Shown here: piece after piece, positions 1 to 5,693 of the stretch
Numbering within the stretch: position 1 is the first letter of the stretch
Layout: each line of letters opens with the position of its first letter
Source of the DNA: Bacteroidia bacterium
GTDB lineage: Bacteria > Bacteroidota > Bacteroidia > Bacteroidales > Dysgonomonadaceae
DNA: 5,748 nt
Direction: 5' to 3'
NCBI GenBank assembly: GCA_030539475.1
Contig: JAUNRY010000151.1
Location: 1 to 5,748 of the forward strand
Translations under genes and position numbers: made by a program
The notes under the pieces: generated by a model
What the model was told of the DNA's origin: nothing
Databases searched by the model: none
What the model saw: the letters and a program-made list of their open reading frames with translations, nothing else

Positions 1-23
1 ATGAGTTCAACGCCATGCCAACC

Positions 24-93
24 GCTAACAGCTAAAGGCTAATAGCCGACAGATGAGTGCAAGGGCAGTTCGGATGAGTACAAGGGCAGAGTA
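24..93. repeat. Degenerate 7-bp and 21-bp tandem repeats
   Basis: Positions 24-51 read as four successive heptamers of the type GCTAANA; the fourth, GCCGACA, is the most diverged. They are followed directly by two 21-bp units (52-72 and 73-93). The first 17 bases of these units, GATGAGTGCAAGGGCAG and GATGAGTACAAGGGCAG, differ at one position. GGCT-AAT-AGCC (37-47) can also form a small hairpin. No open reading frame of note covers positions 1-281, so this is intergenic sequence. The period of 21 is three times 7, which suggests growth by slippage of a heptamer. The function is unknown, and the upstream gene lies outside the window. Confidence 0.6.
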
Positions 94-138
94 GTGCTGC
101 AAATGTCCCCGTTAGGTCGGTAATCAGTCAGTGGAGAC

Positions 139-165
139 GCATCAGACGGGTAATCCGTCAGATGC
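139..165. repeat. Imperfect inverted repeat (hairpin) upstream of pirin gene
   Basis: GCATCAGACGG (139-149) and CCGTCAGATGC (155-165) are complementary at 10 of 11 positions around the 5-base loop GTAAT, with one central A-A mismatch. TTTAAACG follows the right arm. It could be a weak terminator for a gene to the left or part of the intergenic repeat zone. The loop and right arm (148-161, GGGTAATCCGTCAG) also resemble 118-131 (CGGTAATCAGTCAG), so a 14-bp direct repeat at 30-bp spacing is embedded here. Confidence 0.5.
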
Positions 166-281
166 TTTAAACGACCGCGAACGATAAATTATTTCCGAAT
201 TTTCCATCGAAATAGTCTTCATTTTTGTTAACGAATTATACGGTTTGCACGAAAAAAAATAGTACCTTGCGGGAAAAAACA

Positions 282-1130
282 ATGAAAACAAGAGAAATTG
301 AAAAAGTGGTTAAAGGCTCGCGCCAAATTGACGGAGCAGGCGTACATCTGGTACGGGTTTTCGGACACAGGGACGTGAAGGATTTTGATCCGTTTCTGCT
401 GCTCGACGCGTTCGATTCAACCAATCCGGACGATTACACAAAGGGCTTTCCGTGGCATCCGCACCGGGGAATTGAAACGATAACGTATCTCATCAGCGGT
501 CAAATAGATCACATGGACAGCTTGGGAAACAAAGGCACGATACGCGCCGGCGGATGCCAGTGGATGACGGCCGGAAGCGGCATACTGCATCAGGAAATGC
601 CCATCGCGTCGGACCGAATGCTGGGAGCGCAGCTTTGGGTGAACCTGGCGGCGAAAAATAAAATGGCCGAACCTAAATACCGCGATATCACCGCCGATAT
701 GGTTCCGGTACTGAAAAGCGAGAACGGCGAAATAAGAATTATATCGGGCACTTACGAAGGCACAAAAGGCGCCATGCAGCCGGATTACGTGCAGGCGCTG
801 TACCTCGACGCGATGGTTTATGCCGGAAAAACAATGACAATTCAGGCGAAATCAAACGAAAACCTGTTTGTTTACGTAGTGGAGGGAAGCGGAACAACGG
901 GCGAGAAATCGTCGCCCATACAATCGCATTCGGCCGTGTTGTTCGACAAGGGCGATCAACTGATTTTTACCGCCGGAGGCGATGGATTGCGTTTGTTGCT
1001 TGTGTCGGGCGAATCGTTGGAAGAACCCATATCGTGGGGCGGGCCCATCGTGATGAATACCCGTCAAGAACTGAACCTTGCCTTCGAAGAACTGGAAAAC
1101 GGAACGTTTATAAAACACGAGAAGTTTTGA
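282..1130 (+). CDS. Pirin family protein (bicupin, metal-binding)
   Basis: This 282-residue protein has the pirin layout: an N-terminal cupin with PWHPHRGIET (residues 57-66) and GSGILHQEMP (98-107), then a pirin C-terminal cupin ending in PISWGGPIVMNTRQEL (249-264). The four metal ligands known from human pirin are all present: His59, His61, His103 and Glu105. Bacterial pirins are cytoplasmic and some have quercetin 2,3-dioxygenase activity, but the physiological substrate is usually unknown, so no reaction is assigned. I chose the ATG at 282. An in-frame TTG at 225 would add 19 residues not typical of pirins and would read through AT-rich, promoter-like sequence. No clear Shine-Dalgarno precedes the ATG, only GGGAAAAAACA. 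The gene stands alone on the plus strand and converges on gldH. Length and motifs are normal, with no sign of damage. Confidence 0.95.
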   Translation: MKTREIEKVVKGSRQIDGAGVHLVRVFGHRDVKDFDPFLLLDAFDSTNPDDYTKGFPWHPHRGIETITYLISGQIDHMDSLGNKGTIRAGGCQWMTAGSGILHQEMPIASDRMLGAQLWVNLAAKNKMAEPKYRDITADMVPVLKSENGEIRIISGTYEGTKGAMQPDYVQALYLDAMVYAGKTMTIQAKSNENLFVYVVEGSGTTGEKSSPIQSHSAVLFDKGDQLIFTAGGDGLRLLLVSGESLEEPISWGGPIVMNTRQELNLAFEELENGTFIKHEKF

Positions 1131-1190
1131 GGTGTGGGGGATGGCTTCCCGGGGCTTAACCGAAAAGTTGTGGACAGTATATATCTCAAT

Positions 1191-1320
1191 AGATTTCTCC
1201 CTGCGGTAGAAATGACAGTTTCATTGAAAAAGATACCGGCAAAAGAAGGCGCGGCAAATCCGCGCCTTCTTTCGCTTTCTCTATGCACAGACTCGTCACT
1301 TCGACCGCAGGGAGAAGTCT
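1191..1320. repeat. Large inverted repeat between convergent genes (interspersed-repeat-like)
   Basis: The left arm 1191-1216 and right arm 1295-1320 are complementary at 23 of 26 positions. The core is TTCTCCCTGCGGT on the left and ACCGCAGGGAGAA on the right. The arms enclose 78 bp centred on a perfect hairpin (1242-1272), so the whole block is a nested palindrome. Both arms read out as peptide strings such as SLRPQGE or VISTAGRNL. From memory, these resemble spurious translations of an interspersed intergenic repeat common in Bacteroidota genomes, but this was not checked by search. No transposase or coding sequence is inside, so a non-autonomous or REP-like element is likelier than an insertion sequence. 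Confidence 0.7.
1242..1272. terminator. Bidirectional intrinsic terminator between pirin and gldH
   Basis: AAAGAAGGCGCGG (1242-1254) and CCGCGCCTTCTTT (1260-1272) form a perfect 13-bp stem with the loop CAAAT. The outer part of the stem is A-rich on the left and T-rich on the right, giving a pyrimidine/T-rich tail in both directions (CTTCTTT on plus, CTTCTTTT on minus). It lies 112 bases after the pirin stop and 99 bases beyond the gldH stop. This is the expected place for one terminator shared by two converging transcripts. Confidence 0.75.
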
Positions 1321-1370
1321 CCAGACACTTTATTCTTTATATGCAAAAAACCACCAAACGTATGATTTTT

Positions 1371-1850
1371 TCACCCGCCTTCTAAGCGTTTCACCAACAC
1401 CCCCACTTTCTCAATCCCTTTGAGGGACGTCTCTTTCATGGCGTGCCGGATACGGATGCGATAAGCGCGCGCGGAATCCAACGAAACGGATGTTTTGTAC
1501 GGAACCGATACCTGATACAACCCCGCGCTTCCCGCGCCGAGCCATTTCCCTTGCAGCCCGGCCAGCTTTACCTCCACCGTATCGTTTACAAACGCGGTAT
1601 CGGTGAGGTTCTGCTCAACAAGCAGCCAGATATCGCGGTAAGGATACAGGTTGTTGTTTACGATTTCCAGCACAACATCGTATTTCCTGTCCGGGGCAAC
1701 GGAGAGCGAGTCGAGCAGAAAATCAACCGCGGCCTGCTTGCTCCAGTGGTTGTTATTAACCGCGTGAAACCGGTAATAGGCCTCGCCCTCGTTGCACGAA
1801 GACAGCAAGGCAACCACCGCTATCATACCGATGAAAAGCTTACTTCTCAT
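1371..1850 (-). CDS. gldH: Gliding motility lipoprotein GldH family
   Basis: The protein has 159 residues. A basic start (MRSK) and hydrophobic stretch lead to a lipobox, LLSSC, with Cys19 as the likely lipidated residue, so the mature protein should be envelope-anchored. Family-like patterns follow: YYRFHAVNNNHW near the mature start, VVLEIVNNNLYPYRDIWL (about 60-77), LQGKWLGAGSAGLYQV (about 99-114), and IRHAMKETSLKGIEKVGVLV near the end. GldH is required for gliding in Flavobacterium johnsoniae, but homologues also occur in non-gliding Bacteroidales, where the role is unclear. It is probably the last gene of the holB-ricT-gldH operon in this window. Its ATG overlaps the end of ricT by 11 bases, indicating translational coupling, and the shared terminator at 1242-1272 follows. 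Length is normal for the family. Confidence 0.88.
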   Translation of the reverse strand: MRSKLFIGMIAVVALLSSCNEGEAYYRFHAVNNNHWSKQAAVDFLLDSLSVAPDRKYDVVLEIVNNNLYPYRDIWLLVEQNLTDTAFVNDTVEVKLAGLQGKWLGAGSAGLYQVSVPYKTSVSLDSARAYRIRIRHAMKETSLKGIEKVGVLVKRLEGG

Positions 1851-3042
1851 TGCGTTTGGGCGGCCTTCCTCCCCGGTTTCTGTTATCGGATCTTCTTCTG
1901 GATTTCCTCCTTCGTGAAGAACCTTCGCCTTCTTTTTTATCGAAACGGGTAATGCTTTGTCCTTCCAGCAAATCGTTCTGGATGGTTTCTTCTTTGTTTT
2001 TTGCTTCCTCTTCCGACGCTAATTGGGGAGGTTTTTTCCCTTTTTTATTCAACTCGATGATGTGAAACGCCCGGTCTTTCGATATGGTTTCCAGGTTCAC
2101 CGGGTTGTTCTTGTCGGTAGAATACGTAATCTGTCCGGATAAAATATCGGTTTTGAAGTGAAAATAATCGCTGTCTTTCGTCTGCAAAACAATCTCGCGC
2201 GAGGGCAGCTTCCGGTTAGCCTCCACGTAAGTGTCCACTTCGTAGTTCATGCAGCACTTCAACTTGCCGCATTGCCCGGCGAGCTTCTGGGGATTGAAGG
2301 AGATATCCTGATAGCGGGCTGCCGACGTGGAAACCGATACGAAACTCGACATCCAGCTGCTGCAGCACAGTTCGCGCCCGCAAGGCCCCACCCCGCCAAT
2401 GCGTCCGGCTTCCTGCCGCGCGCCAATTTGCTTCATCTCCACTTTCACCCGAAACTCAGCGGCAAAATCTTTTATTAGCTGGCGGAAATCCACGCGCTCA
2501 TCGGCAATGTAGTAAAAAATGGCCTTGTTGCCGTCGCCCTGATACTCCACGTCGCCTATTTTCATGTTCAAGCCCAGGCTCTCGGCCCTCTCCCGGGCGC
2601 GAATCATGGTGGTTTGCTCCTTGGCTTTGGCCAATTCATATTTCTCCATATCGGAGGAGCGCGCTATGCGGTAAACGCGCTTGGGGCTTCCGCTGTTGGC
2701 GTCGTCGTGGTAATTGTTTTTACGCATTTGCGCCTCCACCAGTTTTCCGGTAAGGGTTACGGTTCCGATATCGTGCCCGGGCGATGCCTCCACGGCTACC
2801 ACATCGCCTTTTTTCAGGTTTATGCGGTTGCTGTTCAGGTAATATCCTTTGCGGGTGTTTTTAAATTGCACTTCCACCATGTTGGTCAACTCCTGCATTT
2901 CGGGAAAGTTGTGCAGCCAATCGTAAACGTTAAGTTTGGTGGAGCGGCAGGAGCATCCTTTGCATCCGCCTTTATTGCGCGCGGTTGCTACCTTATCGGG
3001 AGCGATGTCCGCTAATTTATCTGATAATTTTTCTCTGTCCAT
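1840..3042 (-). CDS. ricT: RicT/YaaT-like PSP1 domain protein
   Basis: This 400-residue protein carries a PSP1-type domain. Two conserved cysteine clusters lie in GPCGRELCCSSW (Cys221, 226, 227) and GQCGKLKCCMNYE (Cys258, 263, 264), with SFNPQKLAGQ between them. The N-terminus adds a CxxCxC group (Cys27, Cys30, Cys32), and the C-terminus (about 376-398) is a disordered-looking Arg/Lys-rich tail that could bind nucleic acid. In Bacillus subtilis, RicT (YaaT) forms an Fe-S-containing complex with RicA and RicF that affects RNase Y-dependent mRNA maturation. Whether that role holds in Bacteroidota is not established. I chose the ATG at 3042. The alternative TTG at 3087 would add 15 residues unlike the family start. 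No Shine-Dalgarno is visible; the upstream sequence is T/A-rich. It lies 85 bases after holB, and its stop codon is inside the gldH start region. Confidence 0.9.
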   Translation of the reverse strand: MDREKLSDKLADIAPDKVATARNKGGCKGCSCRSTKLNVYDWLHNFPEMQELTNMVEVQFKNTRKGYYLNSNRINLKKGDVVAVEASPGHDIGTVTLTGKLVEAQMRKNNYHDDANSGSPKRVYRIARSSDMEKYELAKAKEQTTMIRARERAESLGLNMKIGDVEYQGDGNKAIFYYIADERVDFRQLIKDFAAEFRVKVEMKQIGARQEAGRIGGVGPCGRELCCSSWMSSFVSVSTSAARYQDISFNPQKLAGQCGKLKCCMNYEVDTYVEANRKLPSREIVLQTKDSDYFHFKTDILSGQITYSTDKNNPVNLETISKDRAFHIIELNKKGKKPPQLASEEEAKNKEETIQNDLLEGQSITRFDKKEGEGSSRRRKSRRRSDNRNRGGRPPKRNEK

Positions 3043-3127
3043 AATAAAAAAGTTTTTTTCAATCCGCCAGTCCGGCAACCGGCCCAACGGCTCAATGCCC
3101 TTCTCTTTTGGGAAAGCCGGAGGGGGC

Positions 3128-4237
3128 TTATTGTTTCAATAACATCGTTCCTTTCAGGCACAAATCCAAAAATATAATTTTGGCATTGCCGTTTTGTTCT
3201 ATTTGCCGGTATGCAAGCTGAAATTCATCCGTAAACGATTGAATATTTTTCTCGTTGATAAACGGCGCGAACCGCTCGCCGAACGTTTGTTCTTCCGCGT
3301 TGAGATATACCAGGCCGGGCTCGTTGAGGTTGCTGATGAAGAACTCCCGAAACAGGCGCAGGCAATACAGCAGGTAACTCTTCTGCATTTCACGTCCCAG
3401 GGAAGACATTTCGGCGGCAACCTTTTTTATGGCTTTAATGTTGCGCGATACCGAGGCGCGCATCATTTCCTTAAACAGCGAAAAGAAAAACGTGTTGTCG
3501 TCGGCCGACTGAATGAGGGCAACGGCTTTGGAGAAACTGCCGTTGGCTATGTGAGCTACCGACTTGGCGTTCTCTTCCTCCAAACCGAATACCGACTGAA
3601 TGGAAGCCACCATTTCGTTGTACTCAATGGCGCGTATGCCGATGGGCTGGCAGCGCGACTGAATGGTGGGCAACACGTTTTCCAGGTCTTCCGACACGAG
3701 CAGGAAAACGGTGTTCTGCGGCGGTTCTTCAATCATTTTCAGCAGCTTGTTGGCGCAGGTGTTGTTCATTTTTTCGGGAAGCCACACAATCATTATCTTG
3801 TAGGGCGCTTCGTAAACCTTCAGGTTCAGTTTGCGTATTATCTCATCGCTTTCTTTGGAGTAGATAATGCCTTGCGCGTTTTCGGCGTTGATGAAGTTGA
3901 GCCAGTCGTTGAGGTTGAAATACGCCTGCCCGCTCAGGAACTCGCGCCATTGGGGCAAATACTCGTTGCTCACTTTCGATTTCACCACCGGAAACACGAA
4001 GTGCAAATCGGGGTGCATCAGCTTGTCGAACTTGTGGCACGAAGGGCATTGCCCGCAAGAATCTTCCGCGCCCTTGTCTCCGCAATTCAGGTAGCGGGCG
4101 TAGGCGATGGCCAGCGGCAGTTTCCCCACCCCTTCGGGGCCGTGAAACATGCGGGCATGCGGAACAAAACCCCGCTGCACGGAATCGATGAGATGTTTTT
4201 TTACATCGTGAAGCCCTATGATATCGCGAAAATACAT
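3128..4237 (-). CDS. holB: DNA polymerase III subunit delta' (clamp loader)
   Basis: This 369-residue AAA+ clamp-loader subunit should act with tau/gamma and delta to load the sliding clamp at the replication fork. It starts MYFRDIIGLHDVKKHL. A P-loop-like GPEGVGKL lies at 33-40, a four-cysteine zinc module at Cys52, Cys61, Cys64 and Cys67, LLKMIEEPPQNTVFLL at 165-180, and the SRC motif (arginine finger) at 194-196. The P-loop has Leu after the lysine instead of Thr/Ser, so ATP hydrolysis is doubtful; delta' need not hydrolyse ATP. I chose the ATG at 4237. The longer in-frame start at 4363 would add 42 residues that are hydrophobic, unlike the family, and overlap the promoter. It is the first gene of the minus-strand operon, preceded by a TATTTTTG promoter candidate, and lies 85 bases ahead of ricT. 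Confidence 0.93.
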   Translation of the reverse strand: MYFRDIIGLHDVKKHLIDSVQRGFVPHARMFHGPEGVGKLPLAIAYARYLNCGDKGAEDSCGQCPSCHKFDKLMHPDLHFVFPVVKSKVSNEYLPQWREFLSGQAYFNLNDWLNFINAENAQGIIYSKESDEIIRKLNLKVYEAPYKIMIVWLPEKMNNTCANKLLKMIEEPPQNTVFLLVSEDLENVLPTIQSRCQPIGIRAIEYNEMVASIQSVFGLEEENAKSVAHIANGSFSKAVALIQSADDNTFFFSLFKEMMRASVSRNIKAIKKVAAEMSSLGREMQKSYLLYCLRLFREFFISNLNEPGLVYLNAEEQTFGERFAPFINEKNIQSFTDEFQLAYRQIEQNGNAKIIFLDLCLKGTMLLKQ

Positions 4238-4260
4238 GCTGTGCGGTTCTATTGACGGTG

Positions 4261-4292
4261 CAAAAATAACGAAAAAGACTGAAATGGAGAAA
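4261..4292 (-). promoter_or_regulatory. Bacteroidota-type promoter of holB-ricT-gldH
   Basis: Read on the minus strand, TATTTTTG (4268-4261) matches the -7 box TAnnTTTG. TTTC (4292-4289) matches three of four bases of the -33 box TTTG, with a 20-base spacer. Transcription would start near 4254-4257, leaving a leader of roughly 17-20 bases before the holB ATG, which is short but usable. This placement supports the holB start at 4237. Confidence 0.5.
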
Positions 4293-4442
4293 CACAAGGA
4301 AGAAAGTTTGGATTTTGGGGGTTGCGAGGCTATTGCGTTTAGCGGCGGGTGCGCTGCCGGCAATCTCCCGGCAATGGATTTGCAGTTGTATTATTGCTTA
4401 CCGAACACAACGATAAATTAACAAATAATTTTTCTTTTTCGG

Positions 4443-4474
4443 TTTGGAAAAATCGTTACTAATTATTATCTTTG
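4443..4474 (+). promoter_or_regulatory. Bacteroidota-type promoter for repeat leader and 4826-5506 gene
   Basis: TTTG at 4443-4446 and TATCTTTG at 4467-4474 match both boxes of the consensus TTTG-N19/20-TAnnTTTG exactly, with a 20-base spacer. Predicted initiation is about 4481. The transcript would carry a leader of about 345 bases, including all thirteen 21-bp repeats, before the ATG at 4826. No other site with both boxes was found by eye nearer that gene, though one could be missed. Confidence 0.62.
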
Positions 4475-4505
4475 ACCGGTAAACTGATCCGAATATATTG
4501 TGAAC

Positions 4506-4778
4506 GTTGCTACGGGATGCAATACGCCATCCCCCGAAAGAAGAAGAGTTGCTACTGAGTGAAACATTGCTGCTACCGATTAAAGAATAGCCGCTTCCAC
4601 TTAAAGCACAACTGCTACCGCTTAAAGTAAAGCCGCCGTTACGTAAAACAAAACTGCTACGATGAAAAATAGAGCTGCTTCCAAACGAAACATATCCGCA
4701 CCCTGTAAGAATAAAGCGGCTACCGCGCCAAGCAGGGCTGCTTCCGCCTGAAATAAAATACTTACCGATGCAGGTAAG
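4506..4778. repeat. Thirteen contiguous degenerate 21-bp repeats
   Basis: Units begin at 4506 and every 21 bases after it up to 4758, with no insertion or deletion between them. The best units share a GC-rich half near GCTGCTACC and an A-rich half near TTAAAGAAA. Within the unit, columns 2, 4, 5, 8, 16 and 19 are the most constant (C, G, C, C, A, A), while columns 1, 11-14, 18 and 20 vary freely. Units 2 (4527), 10 (4695) and 13 (4758) are the most diverged. The array lies between a strong plus-strand promoter candidate and the gene at 4826. It has no spacers of the CRISPR kind and no obvious hairpin per unit. On the minus strand the phase is open and encodes Gly/Ser-rich heptads; on the plus strand several units carry in-phase stops. 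Confidence 0.85.
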
Positions 4779-4825
4779 ATCTTCATACATAAAAAACAGA
4801 ATTATTCATTTAAAAAATCAAGCGT

Positions 4826-5506
4826 ATGGCCTCACTCAGATTCAAACAAGAAGATTATCCCGCTGTTGCTGATTTTATGATTAACAGCTTCGAGCGCGAT
4901 TTGGCGGACTTCACGTCCAAGTACAGAACAATGAATTCCGATTACCTTGCGGGATTCAAGGAAAGCAACGCCGCCGTGAAAATTGCCCTGTCGGGCGTAT
5001 TGACCAAAGAGCGGCAGAAAAAAATGACAAGCGACTTATACGCGGCGGCAGACCGCTTAAAAGATGATGTGATTTTATTGAAAGATTACGCGCTGCGCGG
5101 CGGATTGAACGGCAACGCCATCGGCAATGCGATAAAACAACTGACCGGGCGCAACGTGGAAGCTGCCGTGAAAACCGTTCGCGACGCCCTGCCCTATTAT
5201 ACCGAGCACGCAGAGGCGTTGGCCGATATGCCCGAAGGGTTCCTCGGCCAAATGGCAACCGACGTAGCGCACCTCGAAACCCTCAACGCCGAACAAAACC
5301 GGCTGATGAACGAGCGCAAACAAGGCACTGCCGACAACAAACTATTGTATAAAGCGCTCAACAAGTACCTCTCCGAAGTGGGCAAAGCGGGCAAAATTAT
5401 TTACAAAGGCACGCCCAAGCGCGACGAATACACCATCAGCAAAATTGTTTCCCGCGTGCGCGCCGCCAATAAATCCGGAGCAGAGGCTCCGCGGGAAGAA
5501 GGGTGA
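4826..5506 (+). CDS. Uncharacterised helical protein (226 aa)
   Basis: I do not recognise a named family. The 226-residue product starts MASLRFKQEDYPAVADFM, has no signal peptide or membrane segment and contains no Cys or Trp. It is rich in Ala, Lys, Glu and Leu, fitting a soluble, mostly alpha-helical or coiled-coil fold. A short basic segment near the end (KGTPKRDEYTISKIVSRVR, 194-212) is the most distinctive stretch, followed by a likely disordered tail. The ATG at 4826 is the first in its frame after the leader; there is no Shine-Dalgarno, only A-rich sequence. It is a single-gene unit with its own promoter candidate and a 21-bp-repeat leader. The last codons contain a 6-bp stem, CGGAGC/GCTCCG (5476-5491). 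Codon usage and base composition resemble the neighbours. A real gene is likely; its function is unknown. Confidence 0.8.
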   Translation: MASLRFKQEDYPAVADFMINSFERDLADFTSKYRTMNSDYLAGFKESNAAVKIALSGVLTKERQKKMTSDLYAAADRLKDDVILLKDYALRGGLNGNAIGNAIKQLTGRNVEAAVKTVRDALPYYTEHAEALADMPEGFLGQMATDVAHLETLNAEQNRLMNERKQGTADNKLLYKALNKYLSEVGKAGKIIYKGTPKRDEYTISKIVSRVRAANKSGAEAPREEG

Positions 5507-5542
5507 GGAAAAGAAAGGTAAGTAAAGGGGAAAAGCAGGGAT

Positions 5543-5577
5543 AACCTTTGTCAAAGTCCTAAACTTTGACAAAGGTT
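5543..5577. repeat. Perfect 15-bp-stem inverted repeat after the 4826 gene
   Basis: AACCTTTGTCAAAGT (5543-5557) and ACTTTGACAAAGGTT (5563-5577) are exact complements around the loop CCTAA. Each arm also contains a smaller palindrome, CTTTGNCAAAG, so each arm can fold on itself. No T-run follows (GTGTTTGAAA), so it is not a textbook terminator. It lies 36 bases past the stop codon and could protect the 3' end, terminate weakly, or be a dispersed palindromic element. Confidence 0.75.
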
Positions 5578-5622
5578 GTGTTTGAAATAAATATTAAACG
5601 AGCATCCGTTTGTTTGCCTAAC

Positions 5623-5637
5623 CCGCCTGAAAGGCGG
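5623..5637. repeat. Small GC-rich hairpin
   Basis: CCGCCT (5623-5628) pairs perfectly with AGGCGG (5632-5637) over a 3-base loop. Its CCGCC and GGCGG arms can also pair with the equivalent arms of the terminator at 5657-5672, so the two structures could be mutually exclusive. Confidence 0.5.
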
Positions 5638-5656
5638 CACTAAACAGCTATAAGTA

Positions 5657-5681
5657 CCGCCACTCCGGGCGGAGTTTTTTT
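5657..5681 (+). terminator. Intrinsic terminator with T7 tract
   Basis: ACTCC (5662-5666) pairs with GGAGT (5671-5675) across GGGC and runs straight into seven Ts (5675-5681). An alternative fold pairs CCGCC (5657-5661) with GGCGG (5668-5672). Either gives a GC-rich hairpin at a T-run, pointing along the plus strand. It is the likely final stop for the transcript of the gene ending at 5506. Confidence 0.65.
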
Positions 5682-5693
5682 AGATATGTTTTT

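Noticed and set aside
244..269. Pirin promoter TTTG (244-247) with TACCTTG (263-269)
   Set aside because: The spacer is only 15 bases and the -7 box is incomplete; initiation would also fall almost on the start codon. A promoter must exist nearby, but this site is not convincing.
225..281. Upstream TTG start extending the pirin protein by 19 residues
   Set aside because: The added residues do not resemble pirin N-termini, and the ATG at 282 gives the usual pirin start.
1134..1385. Small open frames on both strands between pirin and gldH
   Set aside because: Their sequences are translations of the inverted repeat and terminator and have no gene-like features.
1443..1952. Plus-strand open frame (169 codons) opposite gldH and the end of ricT
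   Set aside because: It is antisense to two overlapping recognised genes, has no family features and no promoter, and fits a shadow frame.
3194..4255. Long plus-strand open frame (353 codons) opposite holB
   Set aside because: It lies wholly antisense to a well-supported holB gene. Its product has no recognisable motif and reads like a reverse-strand shadow of the holB codons.
4238..4363. N-terminal extension of holB to 4363
   Set aside because: The extra 42 residues are unlike clamp-loader N-termini and would cover the promoter candidate; MYFRDIIG at 4237 matches the family start.
4506..4778. CRISPR array
   Set aside because: The units are contiguous, with no unique spacers between conserved repeats, and no cas gene is nearby.
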